DNA of 32,296 nt from Neobacillus bataviensis LMG 21833 (lineage in GTDB: Bacteria; Bacillota; Bacilli; Bacillales; Cytobacillaceae), in assembly GCF_000307875.1 (NCBI RefSeq), contig NZ_AJLS01000119.1, positions 1 to 32,296 of the forward strand, read 5' to 3'. Positions 16,325 through 25,449 of the stretch are shown here, in pieces. Positions within the stretch are counted from its first letter, which is position 1; every line of letters begins with the position of its first letter. The notes beneath the pieces are model-generated. The model did not search any database. It saw only the letters and a list, made by a program, of their open reading frames with translations, and was not told the DNA's origin. The translations under genes and the position numbers were made by a program.

Positions 16325-16891
16325 ATGAATGATAAAAATACTTTCCGAAATCAAGTTAAGGAGTCTCTCACAGGGCTGACTAAACCCCTTTACGAAGATT
16401 TCTCATATAAAATTGCAGGCAGACTTTTTCAAGACGAAGACTTTAAAAAAGCAACCGTTATCGGGATTACCGTCTCGAAGCAGCCCGAAGTCGATACATA
16501 CCAAATTATCAGGAAGGCATGGGAGCTGGGAAAACAAGTCGCAGTACCAAAATGTCATCCGAAAGAAAGAAAATTATCGTTCAGAACCTTAACGGAATTT
16601 TCTCAGCTTGAATCCGTCTACTATGGGTTACTTGAGCCAATCGAAGCATTGACCACCGAAGTTACCGCCAATCAGATTGATCTTTTAATTGTTCCAGGGC
16701 TGGCTTATACAATAGAAGGGTATCGCTTAGGTTTTGGCGGTGGTTATTATGATCGGTACTTACCAGGTTTCGCTGGTAAAACTCTCTCGCTAGCCTTTGA
16801 TAATCAAATGATCCCTAATTTCCCGGTGGAAGACCATGATATTCCAGTTTCGAAGATCATAACCAATCGTGAAACCATTAAAATATTATGA
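16325..16891 (+). CDS. 5-formyltetrahydrofolate cyclo-ligase (YqgN-like)
   Basis: The enzyme converts 5-formyl-THF to 5,10-methenyl-THF using ATP and so recycles the folate store. The 188-residue protein has an N-terminal basic region (R8, K12) and the signature GYRLGFGGGYYDRYL (about 132-146), which contains the phosphate-binding loop and conserved Asp-Arg. LLIVPGLAY (about 120-128) precedes it, as in the family. AAGGAGG lies 10 bases before the ATG. The gene overlaps the DUF92 gene by four bases (ATGA), so the two are translationally coupled. B. subtilis YqgN holds the same place. Confidence 0.94.
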   Translation: MNDKNTFRNQVKESLTGLTKPLYEDFSYKIAGRLFQDEDFKKATVIGITVSKQPEVDTYQIIRKAWELGKQVAVPKCHPKERKLSFRTLTEFSQLESVYYGLLEPIEALTTEVTANQIDLLIVPGLAYTIEGYRLGFGGGYYDRYLPGFAGKTLSLAFDNQMIPNFPVEDHDIPVSKIITNRETIKIL

Positions 16892-17673
16892 TAGACATTT
16901 TAATCTTTATTGGCATCTTCATAACTGGAATTGTTGGCTATCTCCATAAATCCTTAACCAAATCGGGTGCATGGACAGCAATAGTAGTTGGAGCGGCTGT
17001 TTATGTTGGATTTGGATTAAAGGGACTCATTTTACTTGGTACCTTCTTTGCCACCTCAAATTATTGGTCAAAATATAAAAGTTCAGTGAAACAACCTATC
17101 GAAGAAAAATTAGCAAAAGGGGCGACAAGGGATTGGCGCCAAGTGATCGCTAATGGGGGAGCAGCCGGACTTTTCAGCATCATCCATTATTTTGACCATG
17201 ATCCTATCTGGCAAATTGGGTTTGCCGTTAGTCTTGCTAGTGCTAATTCGGATACGTGGGCATCAGAAATTGGCAGTTTGAGCCGGAAAAATCCGATTTA
17301 CATACGTACATTTAAGCGAGTTGAAAAAGGGACATCTGGTGCCATTAGCTCATTAGGAAGTGCTGCTGCCCTTGCAGGGACATTCCTAATTTCCATTATC
17401 AGTTTTTGGCTGTTCGATTTAGACAGTAGATTAACATTCCTCGTTTTTCTATTTGGTTATATTGGTAATGTCATTGATACGATAATGGGTGCCTATTACC
17501 AACAAATGTATGTTTGTCAGCGTTGCGGCATTGAGACAGAAAAAAGGCGCCATTGTCAGCTGCCAACAACTAGAATAAAAGGATTTACCTTAGTGGATAA
17601 TGATATGGTGAATTTTCTGTCAGGCTTTCTAGCTGCAATTGCAGCGATTGGAATGACTCTAGTTATAAAATAA
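16888..17673 (+). CDS. DUF92 family integral membrane protein
   Basis: This 261-residue membrane protein has about six hydrophobic segments (about 3-20, 27-55, 107-120, 153-176, 181-200, 240-260). The family hallmarks are RDWRQVIANGG (81-91), SANSDTWASEIG (118-129) and GTSGAISSLG (148-157). DUF92 proteins are related to the prenyl alcohol/prenyl phosphate kinase group; the plant member VTE6 phosphorylates phytyl phosphate. A role in polyprenyl phosphate metabolism is therefore a reasonable inference, but it is not shown for bacilli. A cytoplasmic Cys cluster C210-x2-C213 ... C223 lies before the last helix. Its start overlaps the stop of the folate gene, and ldh follows after 21 bases. Confidence 0.85.
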   Translation: MIDILIFIGIFITGIVGYLHKSLTKSGAWTAIVVGAAVYVGFGLKGLILLGTFFATSNYWSKYKSSVKQPIEEKLAKGATRDWRQVIANGGAAGLFSIIHYFDHDPIWQIGFAVSLASANSDTWASEIGSLSRKNPIYIRTFKRVEKGTSGAISSLGSAAALAGTFLISIISFWLFDLDSRLTFLVFLFGYIGNVIDTIMGAYYQQMYVCQRCGIETEKRRHCQLPTTRIKGFTLVDNDMVNFLSGFLAAIAAIGMTLVIK

Positions 17674-18648
<975 letters not shown>

Positions 18649-18739
18649 TATAATGCGGCGGGTTTCTTGCCATTCGGATCTTTTTTATAGTTTGGATAAA
18701 ATAACTGCCACTATCACAAACTATTAGCAGGAGGGATTA

Positions 18740-18937
18740 ATGATGTCTCGAATGCTAACATCGATTTTTATGATTGGCTCAATCGGTTATTTTGCTTACC
18801 GTTTCCGCTTTCGAATTATTAACGTCCTGCTTGGTTCAAGCTGGATGCGCCGGCTTGCAGTTGGATCGATGATGAGTTTACCCGGTGTGAAAAATAAAAT
18901 GATGCAATCTGTTTTTGGAAGACCGTCTGAATGGTGA
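18740..18937 (+). CDS. Small YqgO-like protein
   Basis: A 65-residue basic protein with one hydrophobic N-terminal segment (about 5-20, TSIFMIGSIGYFAYRF), then Arg-rich and Met-rich stretches (RFRIINVLL, SSWMRRLAVGSMMSLPG) and a charged tail. It probably associates with the membrane. GGAGG is followed by two adjacent ATGs (18740 and 18743); the second has the more usual 8-base spacing, so the product may be one residue shorter. The position before gluP matches B. subtilis yqgO, but my recall of that small protein is not firm enough to give a symbol. The function is unknown. Confidence 0.7.
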   Translation: MMSRMLTSIFMIGSIGYFAYRFRFRIINVLLGSSWMRRLAVGSMMSLPGVKNKMMQSVFGRPSEW

Positions 18938-18957
18938 AAACCACAGATGGTTTTTTT
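18938..18957 (+). terminator. Probable weak terminator
   Basis: AAACCA pairs with TGGTTT around a 4-nt loop, followed by T4 and G. The stem is only six pairs. Confidence 0.55.
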
Positions 18958-19103
18958 GTTTAATAAATATCCACAATTAAGGTCGTTTTAGTAATCTAAA
19001 CCATCATCCTTCGTTTATAATAAAAGGAACACGTCAAAAATGAATATAGTTTGAGGATGTCTAAATATCTGTAGGTACTTTTATGTTAGGAAGTAGGGGA
19101 GAA

Positions 19104-20663
19104 ATGAGCAATAGAGAGAGTTACATCTTTTGGAGGCTGGCCTACTCTTTCATCTCTGAGCATGGTTATCGAATAATTCAATTGTTTGAAAATCAAAAAG
19201 AACTATGGCTTGAAAAGGTTGAGAATAAGCAGGCACCTATTATTCGCATGCTGCGCCATGATTTAGATTGGAGTAATGCGATGCAGCGGGATATTGAATA
19301 TACAGCTGCCAATGGGGAAAGAGTCCGAAAGCAAATTGGTCGATCAGAATTAAATGTAGTCAATATATATATCAGCCAATTTCCACCTGTTGATGAATAT
19401 CAATATCGAATCGCAAATCCGTTTGTTTATCCGGAAGGAAATAAAACAACCGTCAGCTCGATTCTATTTGCAAAAGGGGAATTCGATACGGGATTTGGGC
19501 GAATCTCCGAAAGGTTGGGGAAAGAGATTTACTTTTCCTTTGCAGAAGACTATTCTGAACAAGACGTAGAAGCCATAAAGAAAGAATCCTTGGATTTTGC
19601 GAATAAGAAAGTGAAAACGGAAAGGGCCATTCTTTCCAATGGGAAACCCTTCTTTACTTATGTGTTTATCGCTATACAGGCCATTGTCTTTTTCTGGCTT
19701 GAATTTCACGGCGGGAGCACCAATACATCGACACTGATTAAATACGGGGCAAAGGTCAACCAATTAATTTTAGGAGGAGAATGGTGGAGATTTATCACAC
19801 CAATTTTCTTGCATATCGGCTTTGTCCATTTGGCAATGAATACACTTGCCCTATATTTTCTCGGTACAACAGTCGAAAAGATCTTTGGCAGCGTGCGTTT
19901 TCTTTTAATTTATTTATTCGCTGGTGTCATGGGTGTAATTGCCAGTTTTATCTTTAGTTCTACTTTATCAGCTGGAGCAAGTGGTGCCATTTACGGCTGT
20001 TTCGGTGCGTTACTGTATTTTGGTGTAATCTATCCAAAATTATTTTCCCGAACAATGGGAATGAACTTGATCATTGTCCTTGGAATAAACCTTGTTTTTA
20101 GTTTCTCGGCATCAGGAATTGATGTTGCAGGCCATCTTGGTGGCTTGGCTGGTGGCTTCCTTGCAGCTGGTATTGTCCATTTTCCAAAAAAGAAAAAGCT
20201 GGGATGGCAATTACTCTTTTCTTTTGCTTCTGCAGCAATTGTCTGGGGAGCAATCACATATGGTTATAGCCCATCGGCCAAATCCAATGATGAAAATGCA
20301 CATTTACTGATGGCACAAGAATATATAAAACAGGACAATTATGATCAAGCCTACAAAGTTTTGAAGGAATCTGAAGAGAAAGTAGATAAATTGTCGGAGA
20401 AAACCTATTTTCTTCTTTCCTTTGTGGAAATAAAGAAGGAAATGCTTGCTGATGCAAAGGGACATTTGCAAAAGGCGATTCAACTTGACCCTGAATTCGA
20501 TGAAGCCTACTATAATCTTGCTTTGATTAATTTGGAGCAAAATGATATAAAGCAGGCTAAAGTGAATGCTGATAAGGCCGCAAAACTTGAACCGAAACAG
20601 AAACAATATTCAGATTTAGTACGTGAAATTGATCAACATCTTCAATCAATAGGAGAAGGGTAG
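19104..20663 (+). CDS. gluP: Rhomboid family intramembrane serine protease with TPR repeats (GluP/YqgP)
   Basis: Rhomboids cut membrane proteins inside the bilayer; B. subtilis YqgP/GluP takes part in turnover of the magnesium transporter MgtE. This 519-residue protein has a cytosolic N-terminal domain (about 1-170) and a six-to-seven-helix rhomboid core (about 183-375). The catalytic dyad is S293 in GASGAIYG and H344 in AGHLGG, and the oxyanion-side motif HIGFVHLAMN is at 237-246. A C-terminal TPR region (about 395-515) contains ALINLEQND and similar repeats. An in-frame ATG at 19083 would add seven residues. The ATG at 19104 matches the N-terminus of the B. subtilis homologue as I recall it, and a purine-rich AGGGGAGA lies directly before it. 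The order gluP-yqgQ-glcK is conserved. Confidence 0.95.
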   Translation: MSNRESYIFWRLAYSFISEHGYRIIQLFENQKELWLEKVENKQAPIIRMLRHDLDWSNAMQRDIEYTAANGERVRKQIGRSELNVVNIYISQFPPVDEYQYRIANPFVYPEGNKTTVSSILFAKGEFDTGFGRISERLGKEIYFSFAEDYSEQDVEAIKKESLDFANKKVKTERAILSNGKPFFTYVFIAIQAIVFFWLEFHGGSTNTSTLIKYGAKVNQLILGGEWWRFITPIFLHIGFVHLAMNTLALYFLGTTVEKIFGSVRFLLIYLFAGVMGVIASFIFSSTLSAGASGAIYGCFGALLYFGVIYPKLFSRTMGMNLIIVLGINLVFSFSASGIDVAGHLGGLAGGFLAAGIVHFPKKKKLGWQLLFSFASAAIVWGAITYGYSPSAKSNDENAHLLMAQEYIKQDNYDQAYKVLKESEEKVDKLSEKTYFLLSFVEIKKEMLADAKGHLQKAIQLDPEFDEAYYNLALINLEQNDIKQAKVNADKAAKLEPKQKQYSDLVREIDQHLQSIGEG

Positions 20664-20674
20664 AATCAGCCAGA

Positions 20675-20884
20675 ATGAAAACAATTTATGAAATTCAACA
20701 ATTTTTAAAGCAGTTTGGGACGATAATTTATGTGGGTGACCGTGTCGGCGACCTTGAACTGATGGAGTCAGAATTAAAGGAGTTGTATCAAGCGCAGTTG
20801 ATCGAAACACGGGAATTTCAAACGGCACTTTTAATTTTACGGCACGAAATCCAACTACAAAGAGAAAAAAGTAAACAAAGATAG
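20675..20884 (+). CDS. yqgQ: YqgQ family protein (DUF910)
   Basis: The 69-residue protein is a small helical, soluble, highly charged protein: MKTIYEIQQFLKQFG, then YVGDRVGDLELMESELKELY, then a helix with a Lys/Arg-rich end. YqgQ of B. subtilis has the same place between gluP and glcK and is called DUF910. The molecular role is unknown; a nucleic-acid-binding function has been suggested for the family but I cannot support it here. The RBS is poor, so translation is probably coupled to gluP, whose stop is 11 bases upstream. Confidence 0.9.
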   Translation: MKTIYEIQQFLKQFGTIIYVGDRVGDLELMESELKELYQAQLIETREFQTALLILRHEIQLQREKSKQR

Positions 20885-20894
20885 GTGAATATAC

Positions 20895-21872
20895 ATGGCG
20901 GATCAATGGATAGCTGGTGTCGATCTAGGAGGCACAACTACTAAAATAGCTTTTATTACGGCTGATGGCGAAATTGAACATAAGTGGGAAATACCTACAG
21001 ATAATACAGATGAAGGTAAAAACATTACCCAAAATATTGCAAACGCACTTGCAGAAAAACTGGCCCAGCTTGGCGAGACAAATGACAGGTTGGCCGGAAT
21101 TGGCATGGGTGCACCTGGTCCGATGGATTATGAAAGAGGAGTTATTTTGAACGCGGTGAATTTAGGGTGGAAGGATAACTTTCCGCTGCAAGAGAGCCTT
21201 GAGGCTGCCACCTCCCTCCCTGCTGCGATTGAGAATGATGCAAACTGTGCAGCACTGGGTGAAATGTGGAAAGGTGCAGGGAATGGTGCTAAGGATCTTG
21301 TCTGTGTTACATTAGGGACTGGTGTTGGCGGTGGAGTAATCGCAAATGGCAATATCGTGCAAGGAATAAACGGTGCAGCAGGAGAAATAGGACATATTAC
21401 CGCTGTCCCAAGTGGCGGGGCACCTTGTAATTGCGGTAGGAAGGGCTGCCTTGAAACGATTGCGTCTGCCACTGGAATCGTTCGATTAGCCATGGCAGAA
21501 CTAAATAAACATGAAACGTCTGGAGAATTAAGCAAATTGCTCTCGCTAAATGGGAAAATCACCGCAAAAGAGGTTTTTGATACCGCTAGAAATGGTGATC
21601 CATTAGCCAGAAACGTATTGGATGAGGTTTCCTTCCATTTAGGTTTTGTTTTAGGGAGTATAGCTAATACGCTAAATCCAGAAAAAATTGTTTTAGGCGG
21701 CGGCGTCTCCAAAGCAGGAGCTATTTTACTTGACGCGGTAAATGAAAGCTTTGCTAAATTTGCTTTTTCAGCAGTAAGGGATTCCACGCAGTTAGCCCTG
21801 GCTACATTAGGAAATGATGCGGGTGTCCTTGGTGCTGCTTGGCTTATTAAGAATAAATTAAATCAAAAATAA
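20895..21872 (+). CDS. glcK: Glucokinase (ROK family)
   Basis: GlcK phosphorylates glucose to glucose-6-phosphate with ATP in the cytoplasm. The 325-residue ROK protein has the N-terminal phosphate loop DLGGTTTK (10-17), the sugar-binding segment IENDANCAALGE with catalytic D115, and E164 and H167 in GEIGH. The ROK zinc motif CNCGRKGC (C178, C180, C185) with H167 is complete. There is no N-terminal DNA-binding domain, so it is a kinase and not a NagC-type repressor. It follows yqgQ by 10 bases and ends the gluP-yqgQ-glcK unit at a terminator. B. subtilis GlcK (YqgR) has nearly the same length. Confidence 0.96.
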   Translation: MADQWIAGVDLGGTTTKIAFITADGEIEHKWEIPTDNTDEGKNITQNIANALAEKLAQLGETNDRLAGIGMGAPGPMDYERGVILNAVNLGWKDNFPLQESLEAATSLPAAIENDANCAALGEMWKGAGNGAKDLVCVTLGTGVGGGVIANGNIVQGINGAAGEIGHITAVPSGGAPCNCGRKGCLETIASATGIVRLAMAELNKHETSGELSKLLSLNGKITAKEVFDTARNGDPLARNVLDEVSFHLGFVLGSIANTLNPEKIVLGGGVSKAGAILLDAVNESFAKFAFSAVRDSTQLALATLGNDAGVLGAAWLIKNKLNQK

Positions 21873-21874
21873 AA

Positions 21875-21910
21875 AAGGCCCGCTCAAACGCGGGTCTTAA
21901 TCATTTTTTT
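21875..21910 (+). terminator. Intrinsic terminator of glcK
   Basis: AAGGCCCGC pairs with GCGGGTCTT (one G-U pair) with a 6-nt loop; a T7 run follows after a short gap (21904-21910). Confidence 0.82.
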
Positions 21911-21953
21911 CCTATTCCTTCATATGATTCCTTATGATGGGGGGAGAAATAAA

Positions 21954-22991
21954 ATGGAAGTTGTTGTACGATCAGGGGATACACTATCCTATTACAGCCA
22001 TTTGTATAAGCTGCCACTAGATCTCATTGTTGATTCCAACCCAAAGGTTAAACCTAACGACTTGAAACCGGGGGAAACAATCTATTTGCCTGAAAGAATG
22101 CCGACTCCGCTTATAACTGGAATATCTTCTTGTGATTATAAAAGACTTGTTAAAATAATCAATGACTTCAAACGGGTTTATCCATTTATTACTGTTAATA
22201 CGATCGGTACCAGTGTTTTAGGTAATCCGATTCATGAAATCAGGATTGGAACAGGGGCAAAAAAAATACATATGAATGCCTCATTTCATGCAAATGAATG
22301 GATTACCACCATGGTATTGATGTGCTTGGTTAATCAGTACTTACTGGCTTTAACAAATGGGGCTTTAATGAAAGGAAGCACGGCTCTCAATCTTTATCAA
22401 GAGGTTGAATTATCCATTGTTCCGATGGTTAATCCTGACGGGGTAGATCTCGTTCTAAACGGCCCCCCTTCTCATTTAAAAGAAGAAATCATACGGATTA
22501 ATGAGGGGAGCGATGATTTCGTTCATTGGAAAGCCAATATTAATGGAATCGATTTGAATAACCAATTCCCGGCTAACTGGGACATTTGCAAGCAAAACAA
22601 ACAGCCAAAGGCACCTGCACCGAGGGACTTCCCAGGCAGTGCACCGTTAACGGAGCCTGAGGCAGCTGCAATGGCTGAGTTGGTGAGAAAGAATTCATTT
22701 GATTGTGTTTTAGCCTTTCACACCCAAGGGAAGGAGTTTTATTGGGGCTATGAAGGACATGAACCTCCTGAATCCGAAAAGCTCGCGAAGGAATTTGAGA
22801 AAGTAAGCGGATACCAAGCCATTCAGTATGTCAACAGCCATGCCGGATTTAAAGATTGGTTTATCCAAGAGTTTAAGCGTCCTGGTTTTACACTTGAATT
22901 AGGTAAGGGGATCAATCCGCTTCCTCTGTCACAATTTTTGGAGATTCTTAAAAGTGCAGAAGGAATCTTCCTAGCTGCCCTTAAATATTAA
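21954..22991 (+). CDS. M14 family peptidase with N-terminal LysM (YqgT-like, gamma-D-Glu-diamino acid endopeptidase type)
   Basis: The 345-residue enzyme has one LysM domain (about 2-46: VVVRSGDTLSYYSHLY ... LKPGETIYLP) and a zinc carboxypeptidase domain (about 60-345). Zinc ligands are H112 and E115 (FHANEW) and H256 (AFHTQG); the catalytic glutamate is E315 (TLELG). GIDLNNQFPANW (about 198-209) is the substrate Arg/Asn-type loop typical of gamma-D-glutamyl-L-diamino acid endopeptidases, which trim peptidoglycan stem peptides. No signal peptide is present, as in the sporulation enzyme of this type that acts inside the mother cell or spore. GGGGGAG seven bases before the ATG at 21954 is better than the ATG at 21924. 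B. subtilis yqgT has the same neighbours. Confidence 0.92.
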   Translation: MEVVVRSGDTLSYYSHLYKLPLDLIVDSNPKVKPNDLKPGETIYLPERMPTPLITGISSCDYKRLVKIINDFKRVYPFITVNTIGTSVLGNPIHEIRIGTGAKKIHMNASFHANEWITTMVLMCLVNQYLLALTNGALMKGSTALNLYQEVELSIVPMVNPDGVDLVLNGPPSHLKEEIIRINEGSDDFVHWKANINGIDLNNQFPANWDICKQNKQPKAPAPRDFPGSAPLTEPEAAAMAELVRKNSFDCVLAFHTQGKEFYWGYEGHEPPESEKLAKEFEKVSGYQAIQYVNSHAGFKDWFIQEFKRPGFTLELGKGINPLPLSQFLEILKSAEGIFLAALKY

Positions 22992-23104
22992 CGATATGAC
23001 TTTTTACCTATATATTTTAATATATTTGAAATATTGAAACATTTCTGTAAACAAAACGTACTAACATATAAAGAGGAAATTTTTAAGGGAGGGATTTTTT
23101 TAAA

Positions 23105-24244
23105 TTGAACCAGCTTAAACAAGCTAATTGTATCTTTTTTATACTTATCTTAATTTTATTGACCCTCCTATTGGGTGCATGCGTGAATAATGTGCAGCCT
23201 AAACAAAAAATTCCTGCAAAAAGTGAAAAACCTAAAGCGCCTGTCTCAACTGCAGGCGATGAATGGAAGACCCCAATTGCCGTTCCTAAGGATGCAGGGG
23301 AATTTTACAAGACCGCTGGATGGCTTTCTGAGACTGAGGTTGTTTATATTACGAATCTTGAACAAACCTCAAGTGTCTTTCAATATAATCTTTTTACCGG
23401 TAAAAGTGAATTAATCTATGAGAGCAAGAATCCAATTGTCAATGTGCAGATTAGTCCCTCAAAGAAATATCTTTTGGTTCATTCCTCGCCATCATCATAT
23501 GAAGGGCTAGTCACCATCATCGATTCAAAAGGGAAAGAACAAATTCAGAAATCCTTTCCATCCTATGAATTAGTATTTGAATGGAATCCGTATAATGAAT
23601 CTGAGATTTTGGTTTCAAATTTTGCTGAGGATTGGAGTTATCAGCTATTTTTATTGGATATGAAAAAGGCTATAACCGCCGAGGTCTTCTTACCCCAGCC
23701 TTTTATTAAATGGATGAATGGAAAAGAGTTTGGCTTTTTAGATTGGGATCAGGAAAATCTATCATTAACTGCTCCTCTTATCGTGAAAGAATCAGAAAAT
23801 GGGAGCGAAAAAACAGTGACTCAATCAGCAATCCAATTTTCAACATTTCATGACCTGCTCATGACTGTCACTGTAAATGAGCACGACCAGACGATGGCGG
23901 ACTATTCTTTTTTTGACAAAGAATTGAAAAAGTTTTTCGTCTTTTCAATCCCCCAGCTTACAAATTATTCTGATTGGTTAGTTCCATTTTATGACTATAA
24001 TGAGCAGAGGAGACAATTTATCACTTTTAAACCGCTAACAAGTGGTGAAATGGATACTTACTCTGATGGCTTTCAACTGGAAAGCTATGATTTAAAAGGG
24101 AAAAGCAGTAAACTGATTACGGAAGGGTTGGATAATGAACCAATCAATTTTTCGCCGTCTGGTGAAGCCCTTCTGTACGGCTACCAATTTGAGAAAATAA
24201 TTGATCTTAATTCAAAAAAAATATTTGAGCTCATAAAAAAATAA
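23105..24244 (+). CDS. YqgU-like lipoprotein with beta-propeller-like repeats
   Basis: The 379-residue precursor has a hydrophobic signal (about 9-24) and a lipobox LLGAC ending at C26, so it should be anchored outside the membrane. The mature part repeats a pattern of short strands with W/D turns (AGWLSETEVVYITN, VQISPSKKYLLVHSS, FEWNPYNESEILVSNF, INFSPSGEALLYGY), like TolB/WD-type beta-propellers. No catalytic residues are recognisable. The start is a TTG at 23105; GGGAGGG lies about 11 bases upstream. The place after the M14 peptidase matches B. subtilis yqgU, a lipoprotein of unknown function. Confidence 0.85.
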   Translation: MNQLKQANCIFFILILILLTLLLGACVNNVQPKQKIPAKSEKPKAPVSTAGDEWKTPIAVPKDAGEFYKTAGWLSETEVVYITNLEQTSSVFQYNLFTGKSELIYESKNPIVNVQISPSKKYLLVHSSPSSYEGLVTIIDSKGKEQIQKSFPSYELVFEWNPYNESEILVSNFAEDWSYQLFLLDMKKAITAEVFLPQPFIKWMNGKEFGFLDWDQENLSLTAPLIVKESENGSEKTVTQSAIQFSTFHDLLMTVTVNEHDQTMADYSFFDKELKKFFVFSIPQLTNYSDWLVPFYDYNEQRRQFITFKPLTSGEMDTYSDGFQLESYDLKGKSSKLITEGLDNEPINFSPSGEALLYGYQFEKIIDLNSKKIFELIKK

Positions 24245-24274
24245 AAAAGACTGTCAAAAGTGACAGTCTTTTTT
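24243..24274. terminator. Bidirectional terminator between the YqgU-like and DUF2759 genes
   Basis: A perfect 14-bp stem (AAAAAAGACTGTCA with its complement) and an AAAG loop, with A and T runs on the two sides. It serves the convergent genes; the stop codon of the minus-strand gene lies in its right arm. Confidence 0.93.
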
Positions 24275-24449
24275 AATGCGTTCCAGTAGGAAATCCAGAA
24301 TTAATTATTGTCATGACGGTAAACCAGCCAAAAACAAAGAAGGAAGCTACTCCCCAAAATGCACCTAAGAAGTTTTTGTTCTTTAGTGCACTAAATCCAC
24401 CGTAAGCAGCAAGAACGGTTACGATTGCAAAAATAATAACTAAACCCAT
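24273..24449 (-). CDS. DUF2759 family small membrane protein (YqgW-like)
   Basis: A 58-residue protein translated from the minus strand: MGLVIIFAIVTVLAAYGGFSA, then KNKNFLGAFW and a second hydrophobic stretch ending MTIINSGFPTGTH. It would span the membrane twice (about 2-20 and 29-49). Its size and ending agree with what I recall of DUF2759, the B. subtilis YqgW type. AAGGGGG lies 7 bases before the ATG. It is convergent with the lipoprotein gene and divergent from the hydrolase gene. The function is unknown. Confidence 0.82.
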   Translation of the reverse strand: MGLVIIFAIVTVLAAYGGFSALKNKNFLGAFWGVASFFVFGWFTVMTIINSGFPTGTH

Positions 24450-24660
24450 GATTAATCCCCCTTTTTAGCATAAGCAGGCAAGAAGCCTAACATGTTCAAA
24501 AATATTATGTAACTATATTATATACATTCCAATCCTATTTTATATTCTTTTATTGGTTTTGTCGAGGGCAAAAATAGTGTAATATCAGATCAGTCATTTC
24601 CCTGTCCTCATGTAATAAGGTAAAATAAACCTATCGACATTGCATTGGAGGAACCTTTTT

Positions 24661-25296
24661 ATGAAATGGCAGCAAATTCCCTTAGGGGCATTGCAAACAA
24701 ATTGTTATCTTGTTGAAAATCCCGACCGAACCTGTTTAATTTTTGATCCAGGCGGTGAAGGAAATAAATTGATTCATTTATTGCAGGATAGAAAATTAAA
24801 GCCAATTGCTATCATTTTAACGCATGCCCATTTTGATCATATTGGTGCAGTCAATGTGGTAAGAGAGGCTTATAAAATTCCTGTTTATATTCATAAACAG
24901 GAAGAAAAGTGGCTGGGTGATCCTGCATTAAATGGCTCACAGTTGTTTATGCATGTAGAACCTATCCGTGCAAATCCTGCCGATCACATTATCAAAAACG
25001 AAGGAACAATGAAAATTGGTGATTTCGAATTTGACGTTTTTCATACACCAGGACATTCGCCTGGCAGTGTTTCCTGTTATTTTGCGAAGGATGGGTTTGT
25101 CATCTCGGGTGATGCCCTATTTCAGGGCAGTATCGGCCGAACAGACCTTCCGGGAGGTAATCATGATCAATTATTAAAAAGCATTCATGACAAGCTGTTA
25201 ACATTGCCTGAAGAAACCTATGTCTTATCGGGTCATGGTGCCGTGACAACGATTGGAGAGGAAATGGATAGCAATCCATTTTTGAATGGTTTTTAA
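24661..25296 (+). CDS. MBL-fold metal-dependent hydrolase, glyoxalase II-like (YqgX)
   Basis: The 211-residue metallo-beta-lactamase-fold protein has the complete binuclear metal site: H55, H57, D59 and H60 (THAHFDH), H132 (PGHSPGS), D151 (SGDALF) and H192 (SGHGAVT). It resembles glyoxalase II-type hydrolases but is shorter and lacks the C-terminal glutathione-binding helix region. In bacilli YqgX has been linked to hydrolysis of bacillithiol-lactoyl thioester; that role is recalled and not shown by the sequence. A TTG at 24640 is in frame, but GGAGG nine bases before the ATG at 24661 decides the start. Its own terminator follows, so it is monocistronic. Confidence 0.93.
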   Translation: MKWQQIPLGALQTNCYLVENPDRTCLIFDPGGEGNKLIHLLQDRKLKPIAIILTHAHFDHIGAVNVVREAYKIPVYIHKQEEKWLGDPALNGSQLFMHVEPIRANPADHIIKNEGTMKIGDFEFDVFHTPGHSPGSVSCYFAKDGFVISGDALFQGSIGRTDLPGGNHDQLLKSIHDKLLTLPEETYVLSGHGAVTTIGEEMDSNPFLNGF

Positions 25297-25304
25297 GGAA
25301 TTAA

Positions 25305-25340
25305 AGAAAAACCCTTCTCACCGAAGAGAAGGGTTTTTCT
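25305..25340 (+). terminator. Intrinsic terminator of the MBL-fold hydrolase gene
   Basis: A 15-bp perfect stem (25305-25319 with 25326-25340) with a 6-nt loop and T5 within the right arm. Confidence 0.93.
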
Positions 25341-25376
25341 GGGGGATGTTCTTTTTTCATATAATGGGAGGGGATA

Positions 25377-25405
25377 TTGTTAAGCTACTATCCTAACAAT
25401 ATAAT
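25377..25405 (+). promoter_or_regulatory. Predicted SigA promoter of the MidA-like gene
   Basis: TTGTTA (25377-25382), 17-bp spacer, TATAAT (25400-25405). The start site would be near 25412, inside the inverted repeat listed next. Confidence 0.8.
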
Positions 25406-25408
25406 AAA

Positions 25409-25434
25409 GTTAACACTATGTCAATAGTGTTAAC
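25409..25434. promoter_or_regulatory. Perfect 11-bp inverted repeat over the transcription start (candidate operator)
   Basis: GTTAACACTAT (25409-25419), 4-nt centre GTCA, ATAGTGTTAAC (25424-25434). It starts four bases after the -10 and ends just before the ribosome binding site, the place where a repressor would block initiation. As RNA it would be an 11-bp hairpin 6 nt before GGAG. TTAACACTAT recurs at 27675-27684 upstream of the regulator gene. Confidence 0.75.
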
Positions 25435-25449
25435 TAAAAAGGAGTAACG

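Noticed and set aside
18655..18700. Terminator after ldh
   Set aside because: There is a T run (18680-18686), but no stable stem directly before it; GGC/GCC pairing is too short.
21128..21787. 219-residue minus-strand ORF opposite glcK
   Set aside because: Glucokinase on the plus strand has complete motifs; the antisense frame is Pro/Ser/Ala-rich with no RBS or recognisable domain.
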